NCBI GenBank assembly: GCA_964017185.1
Contig: OZ024878.1
Span: 19,409,851 to 19,473,850 of the forward strand
Source: Rugalucina vietnamica
Lineage: Eukaryota > Mollusca > Bivalvia > Lucinida > Lucinidae
DNA: 64,000 nt
Direction of reading: 5' to 3'
This document shows positions 44,990 through 64,000 of this stretch, piece after piece; the first letter of the stretch is position 1; each line of letters opens with the position of its first letter. A model generated the notes under the pieces. It was not told the origin of the DNA, made no database searches, and saw only the letters and a program-made list of their open reading frames with translations. A program made the position numbers and the translations under genes.

Positions 44990-47215
44990 ACTTGCCCATG
45001 CAATATACAGAGATTTTTTAAGTTGTAAAAAATGAATTTGAAAAATTCTGATATTTTACTTATTTTTGCTCAAAACATAGATTGTGGGTACACGTTTCTA
45101 ACGAGTACCCACAATCTATGTTTTAGAGCAAAAATAAGAACTAGAGGACCATTGGTCCTGTAGCTCACCTGAGAGATTATCACATTGTAAGCTCATGAGA
45201 TTTAAATTAATTGAGAATCGACCAATGAAAGTCTATGCATGGACACTATTGACCCCCGGGGCATGGCCAAATTTGACCCAGGGGCATGACTGGCACAATT
45301 TATAATGGGGACTACCAAACATTGCTACATACAAAATATAGAAGCTCTGGGCCTTTTGGTTTCAGAGAAGAAGATTTTTGTTAGTTTTTCCCATTGTAAG
45401 TCTATGGAGACTATCTACCCCCGGGGCATGGCCAAATTTGACCCCAGGGGCATGGCTGGCACAATTTATATAGAGGACCATTAGCCATTGCCACATACAA
45501 AATATCAAAGCTGTGTGCCCTGTGGTTTCAGAGAAGAAGATTTTTTAATTTTTTTTCCCATAGCAAGTCTATTGAGACTATCAACCTCCTGGGCCTGGCC
45601 AAATTTGACCCCAGGGTCATGAATGGCACAATTTATGTAGAGGACCATTAGCCATTGCTACATACCAAATATCAAAGCTGTGGGCCTAGTGGTTTCAGAG
45701 AAGAAGATTTTTTATTTTTTTTCCCATAGTAAGTCTATGGAGACTATCAACCCCCGGGGCGTGGCCAAATTTGACCCCAGGGGCATGAATGGCACAATTT
45801 ATGTAGAGGACCATTAGCCATTGCTACATACCAAATATCAAAGCTGTGGGCCTAGTGGTTTCAGAGAAGAAGATTTTTTTAATTTTTCCTATTGTAGGTC
45901 TATGGAGACTATCGACCCCCGGGGCGTGGCCAAATTTGACCCCGGGGACATGATTGGCACAGTTTATGTAGAGGACCATTAACCATTGCCACATACAAAA
46001 TATCAAAGCTGTGGACCCTGTGGTTTCAGAGAAGAAGATTTTTTAATTTTTTTCCCATAGTAAGTCTATGGAGACTATCAACCCCCGGGGCGTGGCCAAA
46101 TTTGACCACAGGGGCATGAATGGCACAATTTATGTAGAGGACCATTAGCCATTGCTACATACCAAATATCAAAGCTGTTGGCCTAGTGGTTTCAGAGAAG
46201 AAGATTTTTTTTAGTTTTTTTCCTATTGTAGGTCTATGGAGACTATCGACCACCGGGGCGTGGCCAAATTTGACCCCAGGGGCATGATTGGCACAATTTA
46301 TGTAGAGGACCATTAGCCATTGCCACCTACAAAATATCAAAGCTGTGGGCCCTGTGGTTTCAGAGAAGAAGATTTTTTAATTTTTTTCCCATAGTAAGTC
46401 TATGGAGACTATCAACCCCCGGGGCGTGGCCAAATTTGACCCCAGGGGCATGAATGGCATAATTTATGTAGAGGACCATTAGCCATTGCTACATACCAAA
46501 TATCAAAGCTGCGGGCCTAGTGGTTTCAGAGAAGAAGATTTTTTTAGTTTTTCCAATTGTAAGTCTATGGAGACTATCGACCCCCGGGGCGTGGCCAAAT
46601 TTGACCCAAGGGGCATGGCTGGCACAGTTTATGTAGAGGACCATTAGCCATTGCCACATACCAAATATCAAAGCTGTGGGCCCTATGGTTTCAGAGAAGA
46701 AGATTTTTGAATTTTTTCCCATAGTAAGTCTATGGAGACTATCGACCCCCGGGGCGTGGCCAAATTTGACCCCAGGGGCATGAATGGCACAATTTATGTA
46801 GAGGACCATTAGCCATTGCTACATACCAAATATCAAAGCTGTGGGCCTAGTGGTTTCAGAGAAGAAGATTTTTTTAGTTTTTCCCATTGTAAGTCTATGG
46901 GACCTATCTGTTGCCATGGAAACCACAATTTTGATACAATCTGCTCCAAAACCTAATGCCATCAATCCCCCAACCCAATTATGGTTCACATTAAATTTGA
47001 TCAAGATCGGCCAACTAGCTTCGGAAATATTCTTCTTTGAAATTGTGGACGGACGGACGACGGACGACGACGGACGACGGATGCCTGCCTATCCTATAAG
47101 CTCACCTGTGAGCCTTCGGCTCAGGTGAGCTAAAAATAGATTATACCCCAGTTTTGCTATATAAAAGTGGGGTATACAGGGGTACATATTACACGGACAT
47201 GTTTTCCTGATGATT
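44990..47215. mobile_element. F3 foldback copy split by HINE-F
   Basis: The left part, 44990-45138, has CATGCAATATACAGAG and the palindrome with a deleted centre (GTACACGTTTCTAACGAG). The right part, 47132-47215, continues TATACCCCAGTTTTGC to GACATGTTTTCCTGATG. Confidence 0.7.
45139..47131 (-). mobile_element. HINE-F: Helentron-like element with about ten 167-bp tandem units
   Basis: Minus-strand 5' end AGCTCACCTGAGCCGAAGGC at 47131 with hairpin, then (CGTC)n. The core repeats TTTGACCCCAGGGGCATGAA at about 167-bp steps from 45270 to 46770. The 3' part has CTCAGGTGAGCT, hairpin AGGACCATTGGTCCT and CTCTAGTT at 45141. Short ORFs inside are a by-product of the repeat. Confidence 0.8.
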
Positions 47216-47990
47216 CTAAAGTTCCGCAAGCCATTGAGTATAAAACAGAAAAAAATACATGTTACATGATAATTCTGGAAGGATAATTTTGAAAGACACA
47301 TAATTTTTCTAAAAGGCCCCTTCTATAGAAACGTATGGGCCCTTTTCACAATGTATCCATAACTGTATAGGAAGTTGTTGTTTTGGCCCAAAAATGTTAA
47401 TGAAATTTGTCAAAAAGGCCCACCATGTTTGCAGGCCAGATTTATCCCTTATGATGATGATGTAGTGCGATTTAAAAGTTCCAAATCAACATTTATTTTT
47501 CAGCCGTATATCCTATGATCCCCAGCTAACTTCAGTGTATATACCATCACATGCAAAGCACTGCTGTCGTCTGAGTATATGGTCGACAGCCGTAAGTATG
47601 ATACTAGTTAGTGATTTTGCTGTCGTCCGAGACATGAAACGACCGTCGATATACTCGGACGGTATACAAAGTACTAGGACGACAGCACAGGTAGCATCAT
47701 TTGAATCACCCCCGTGTTGAAACAAATTCCACCGATAGCGGATGCTAACATAATCATTATGCAGGTATTGCAGGCTCTCTATTGGTGCAGCAGTACCAAC
47801 TGCTTTATGCTACATCACAAAATCCGGACTAACCAGGAACTATTTGTATTTTCTCGGAAAGTTCGATGCTGGGAGAGTATATATAATGCATCAGATCGAA
47901 AAGGAACTTAAAATCATTCATCATTTGGATATATTGCGTTTAAAACAATTAAGGTAATTAAGCAGAATCTCTGTCATACTTGATGTGGGC
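47216..47990. other. Unassigned sequence with GCTGTCGTC inverted words
   Basis: TGCTGTCGTCTGAGTATATGG (about 47572) and CGATATACTCGGAC with GACGACAGCA (to 47688) are partly inverted and may mark a small MITE; I could not fix its ends. Confidence 0.35.
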
Positions 47991-47992
47991 AC

Positions 47993-48024
<32 letters not shown>

Positions 48025-48058
48025 TTATTATCATTATTTATTATTATTATTATTATTG

Positions 48059-48149
<91 letters not shown>

Positions 48150-48198
48150 ATCTATTTGTTGTAGTAGTAGTAGTAATAGTAGATATATTAGTAGTAAG
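47993..48198. repeat. Compound microsatellite (TTTA)n (TTA)n (TAG)n
   Basis: Runs of TTTA (about 47997-48025), ATT/TTA (about 48030-48115) and AGT (about 48117-48185) with few interruptions. Confidence 0.95.
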
Positions 48199-49215
48199 AC
48201 CAAGTTATTATCACTTTTAAATCTTAAGCTATACTGAACAAAAGTGAAAACGCTACACATTCTATTTCATTTTTACACGAACTTATATCACAGATTTCAT
48301 TTTATTGCAAAATTTATCATTTACGCAATTTAAGAAATTATGGTCCGAAAACAAAAAGACGTATCGTGTCAGTTCAGTAACACATGTAACAGAACTCAAC
48401 AAAATGGGTGCATATAACCGGCTGTGGTTGTCTCCGTGCACTGTCGATATCGTTCAGTTTGGCAAGTTCGGTTTCACGCTAACAGAAATGTCGTCATATT
48501 GCTGGCCCCTTGCCTGTTAAAAATGCATGTAGCACACATCTGATTGCTTTCTCTGAATCGAACCAAAGTGCAAGTCATGCCCAGAAATGGAGTACAAATT
48601 TACCTGGAAATCGGATTATTATACCGATAGGTAGAGTGCTCAAAATATAATGGGGCGAAATAGGACCTGCCATTTAAAACCCATTTTACGCTATAAGATA
48701 TTAAAATAAATTAATTTTCCTTAATAGTACATATATCTACAAAATATCCTCTTTATGAAGATATATTTTTTAAAAAAATTGCTTCAGAAAAAATTAGGTC
48801 AAACTCAGTTACAAAAAGTTGTATAGCCAAAGAATGAAATTCTTATGCGTTATGAACAATTTTTGCAAAATGAAATGCGAGACAGAAATTCAAGTTAGAA
48901 TATATGTGTAGCATTTTCACGTTTGTTCAGTATATCATCATGGCTTAGTAAAATGGTAGGCTACGGTGTGCATTTCATTTCTGTTTCGGTATATTAAAGT
49001 TTTGTATGTCATACATAATTATGTCGATTTTTATGCATCGTGTAAAACTGATTTATGATAACTTTAATGCGGACCATATTTTAACTGAATACAATGTCAA
49101 GGTAAGCATACGATCTACAAAGAGTTACATTTAATGCACTTGACAAAATGTCTGGAATTTATATCGCAAACTTTGGCACCAGCTACTGCAAATGACCTCC
49201 CCCGATTTGCAGATA
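48199..49215. other. Unassigned AT-rich sequence
   Basis: Nothing recognised. GAAAACGCTACACATTCT near 48247 is inverted in GTGTAGCATTTTCACGTTTG near 48906, so a 660-bp element with short TIRs is possible. Confidence 0.35.
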
Positions 49216-49345
49216 TTTTTGAAGCTGTAAAAATTAAAAAAAAAAAAATAGATCTAGTTGAACATTTTTAATATTTTCTTGCTTTTGCTCAAAGCGTGGA
49301 CACAAGATAGAACCGACACGGCGATTTATTAACAAAAAATATATA
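49216..49345. mobile_element. F3 foldback remnant
   Basis: TTTGCTCAAAGCGTGGACAC and ATAGAACCGACACGGCGA resemble eroded F3 sequence. Confidence 0.4.
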
Positions 49346-49377
49346 GATCTAACCCTGTACAGCCCATTTAAGTTAAC

Positions 49378-49378
<1 letters not shown>

Positions 49379-49424
<46 letters not shown>

Positions 49425-49570
49425 ATTTTTTTTTTATTTTATTTTTTTTTTTTTTTTATTAAATTCAGTTTTACGTCCCTTTCAAGATTATTTCAGCACA
49501 TATGAGACGGGCCAATCAGTAGGTGGGGAAAACGGGAGGACCCCGAGAAAAACCACCTGGCACACATGCA
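49379..49570 (-). mobile_element. SINE-C-like copy with a long poly-A (seen as poly-T) tail
   Basis: Minus strand: TGTGCCAGGTGGTTTTTCTC, CCCACCTACTGATTGGCCCG, then GGGACGTAAAACTG and poly-A through 49380. The 5' head is not identified. Confidence 0.6.
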
Positions 49571-49740
49571 AGCTGTAGGTTAAGCATCACACATACTTTA
49601 TTCTTAAGGCGTTCTGTATATAAAACTACTCGGCCACACTTATTCTTTGACGTCATTTGTCTGCTGAAATAGTTCATTAAAGCCGGATCCATGTACTCGA
49701 CTGTGTTGTTGTTCTGATTGTATAGTAAAAATGTTTCCGG

Positions 49741-50625
49741 AATTCATATATGCATTTCATTACGAAAACTTGCCCATGCAATATATACTCAGTTCCTACT
49801 GTATCGCGGTAGCTTCTGTATCGCGGCATTTGTGTATCACGTGAATTTTCGAGCCTACCACCCCATACATTTGACATCTTTCGCGGCAAACGTCAAACTC
49901 TGAATGCCAGCGAAAATTGTGCATATTGTCACGAATAGTACAAAGTAAATTCATAACTTTACAAAAGCCATGTAGAATACGTATTTTTGCACATACTGGT
50001 TACCCCCTTCCCATAAAATGTCCCCTCGGTACCTAAAACACCCGTTGTTTATATTTTCTTCGAGTCAGGATCTGTCGTCTGGACATCCAAGATAACGCGC
50101 CATTACTAGGTCAAGTTATCTCCCTACATTAAAACTTTTGCATTCGCGTTTAAGGTGAACCCCGCGATACAGAAGTCACTTTTGCCACATGGGCATATAA
50201 CAACATGGCCAAACAGATGTGGTTGTCACAAAATATTGACAAATGTCTTGTAATTTTCATCATAACAGGGTTGCAGGGGAAGGATTTTGGAAGTTGTTGA
50301 GGTAGAATAAATTCCATTTATTGATCATGTTTGTTTGCTTCTTCCTATTAACAAATAAGGGCCGCGATACAGGAGGAAGGCAGTATATGGAGATTATTTT
50401 AATCTGTAAAAATTGAAAATTTCATAAGAAAAAAAAATCTGACATTTTAAATATATTTGCTAAAAACCTTGAATGTCGGGGTAATTGCTCTAACGAGTAC
50501 CCACAATCTGTGTCTTGGATCAAAAACAAAAAATAGCTATACCCCTGTTTACTCATTTTTACTTTACAAAAGTGGGGTATGAGGGGGTATACATTTCACA
50601 GACATGTTTTCCTGATGTCATAAAA
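49741..50625. mobile_element. F3 foldback copy split by a 600-bp TIR element
   Basis: 49741-49785 (ACGAAAACTTGCCCATGCAA) and 50386-50625 (TTTAATCTGTAAAAATTG to GACATGTTTTCCTGATG) together make one F3 copy. Confidence 0.7.
49786..50385. mobile_element. TIR element with CTGTATCGCGG ends, TA target
   Basis: Left TACTCAGTTCCTACTGTATC and the reverse complement of the right TACTGCCTTCCTCCTGTATC align over 24 nt to CGCGG. TA flanks both sides within an F3 copy. CTGTATCGCGG is repeated just inside the left end, and CCGCGATACAG inside the right at 50165. No ORF. Confidence 0.75.
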
Positions 50626-50725
50626 TCAGCTTACAGTAATTTGCCTAGTTCCGGATCACTTTTGACGGCCTTCAATAAACCTTTTTACAACATAGCTATA
50701 TTTTCCTTCCAGGAATCTTGTAACC

Positions 50726-62818
<12,093 letters not shown>

Positions 62819-63032
62819 GTATAGATTACATATACAGCGGGGGAACTATAACAAGAATGGTCAATGTAACACTTGAAGTCTTACTTATGTTGTTAGAAAT
62901 GTATAAACATTCTTTTCAAATTTGATAGACTGTTACCAAGTTGATTTGTAGGTAGATCTATAGAAAAACATTTCATAAACGGTTTCATAACTTCTCAAAC
63001 AACTTATTAAGGAACTTCTCAAAGGGTGTTGA

Positions 63033-63216
63033 CATGGCAGTAACTGCAGAGTCAGCTGATCAGCGCCTTTGTTTTTGCTACACAGCAAAAGTACAATACT
63101 TCTTCTACTTTAACCCAAAATTTCAAGCTTCTAGTCTGCTTCTATGATTGTACAGACCAGTTTGTGTCGGACCTGGTCGGAAACTAAAATTGTTGGTCTT
63201 CTCATGCAAAGACTCA
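63033..63216 (+). mobile_element. F2 foldback MITE, 5'-truncated
   Basis: AGTAACTGCAGAGTCAGCTG, CAGCGCCTTTGTTTTTGCTA, then the right half TGTGTCGGACCTGG to CATGCAAAGACTCA. Confidence 0.7.
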
Positions 63217-63242
63217 AATGGTACAATGCAGCGTCAGTGAGG

Positions 63243-63685
63243 TTCATACCCTCGATCTCGCCATTACGAAAACTTGCCCATGCAATATGCAAAGACTTTT
63301 TTTTAATTTTAAAATTTCATTGAAAAAAAAAAATTATAGTTTTAATATTATTGCGCTAAACATTGATTGTTGGTTCTAACGAGTACCCACAATATATGTG
63401 TTGGATCAAAAATAAGAAAACCGTATACCCCTTTACATCCCAGTTTAATTATATGAAATCGGGGTTCAATGGTATATACTTTTCTTGCATGCGCGGATCC
63501 AGAAAACTTTCTCAGGGGGGTCCAAATTCCCAGAAGGGGTCTGACAGAAAATTTCAACATGGCAAAAACTAATAATTTGGCAATTCCAGGGGGGGGGGGG
63601 GGTCCGGGCCCCCTGTCCCCCCCCCCCCCCTCTGGATCCGCCCATGTCATGGACATGTTTCATGTTTTGCTGATGTCGTCCGACG
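63243..63685. mobile_element. F3 foldback copy split by a GGATCC-type MITE
   Basis: ATTACGAAAACTTGCCCATG, then an eroded palindrome (ACATTGATTGTTGGTTCTAAC) and TATACCCCTTTACATCCC; GGACATGTTTCATGTTTTGC continues after the inner element. Confidence 0.65.
63484..63649. mobile_element. MITE with GCGGATCCAGA/TCTGGATCCGC ends and long G/C runs
   Basis: CATGCGCGGATCCAGAAAAC at the left and CTCTGGATCCGCCCATG at the right. Runs of 14 G (63587-63601) and 14 C (63617-63631) flank TCCGGGCCCCCTG. Confidence 0.75.
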
Positions 63686-63711
63686 CACCGCCCGCTAGGT
63701 CATCGCGCTCC

Positions 63712-64000
63712 TCAATATAAAACATTATCATCAGCAAAACATGTCTGTGAAATGTGTACCCACTTAAACCCCATTTTTATATAGTAAAACGGAGGTATGC
63801 AGGGGTATACCTATTTTTCTTATTTTTCGCCAAAAACAAAGATTGTGGGTACTCGTTAGAACCACATCGACGAGACGGTTCTAACGTGTACCCACAATCT
63901 ATGTTTTGAGCAAAAATATTATAAATATCAAAATTTTTCGAGTGAAATTTTCAATTTTTCTGAGCTGAAAAAATTCTCTGTAAATTGCATGGGCGTGTTT
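63712..64000. mobile_element. F3 foldback copy running off the right edge
   Basis: AACATGTCTGTGAAATGTGT, AAAACGGAGGTATGCAGGGG, then an eroded palindrome GTTAGAACCACATCGACGAG with GACGGTTCTAAC and the inverse arm. Confidence 0.7.

Noticed and set aside
45824..47004. Series of minus ORFs with shared FFSETTRP motifs
   Set aside because: They are produced by the 167-bp units of HINE-F; the same motif appears in other HINE cores by common tandem text.
47980..48260. Two long ORFs of poly-Ile/Ser/Leu
   Set aside because: They come from the TTA/TAG microsatellites.

Overview
This is a eukaryotic, animal nuclear window with AT-rich, intron-split genes and a very high load of mobile elements. The protein-coding exons resemble invertebrate (lophotrochozoan) orthologues. 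The repeats (Helentron-like elements with tandem cores, foldback MITEs, tRNA-headed SINEs) are of the kind known from bivalve molluscs, so a bivalve is the best guess. That species assignment is inference; no organellar, viral or bacterial segment was seen. Three host genes can be reconstructed exon by exon from reading frames and GT/AG borders. (1) PNKP, the DNA-end polynucleotide kinase/3'-phosphatase, plus strand, 11 exons at 4914-18138; the FHA domain and start of the phosphatase domain lie left of the window. (2) A FOXN1/4-type forkhead transcription factor, minus strand, six coding exons at 42201-33714, complete ORF of 569 codons. (3) A dihydrodiol dehydrogenase-like (DHDH, Gfo/Idh/MocA family) oxidoreductase, plus strand, five exons at 50726-62818 and running off the right edge; exon 4 carries an in-frame TAA. 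The three genes show no sign of acting in one pathway.

Layout: 1-4900 holds nested repeats (a Helentron-like repeat broken by a LINE-bearing insertion and by a Tigger element) and several MITEs. 4914-18138 is PNKP, with introns full of repeats. 18140-21140 carries tandem degenerate copies of the PNKP last exon, one split by a TIR transposon. 21170-26000 is repeats, including an array of eight oestrogen-response-element-like palindromes. 26000-33700 is AT-rich sequence and MITEs, possibly in part a long FOXN 3'UTR. 33714-42201 is FOXN. 42230-45000 is mostly unassigned and holds the presumed FOXN 5' region. 45140-47131 is a long tandem-core Helentron-like element. 48000-50700 is microsatellite, SINE tail and a nested TIR element. 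50726-62818 is DHDH, whose introns 2 and 4 each hold a transposon flanked by 5-bp target duplications.

The main points of interest are: (a) a foldback MITE family (here F2), about 17 copies, whose ends sit 12-27 nt from five splice sites in all three genes and whose central palindrome arms change together; (b) a 9-copy tandem array made of one PNKP exon plus its splice acceptor; (c) Helentron-like elements sharing termini but carrying unrelated tandem cores, several rich in nuclear-receptor half-sites; (d) three transposons with CAC...GTG ends and perfect 5-bp target duplications, as in Transib/RAG-like elements but without a visible transposase; (e) the premature stop in DHDH. Labels F2, F3, HINE-A and so on are mine and apply only to this window.
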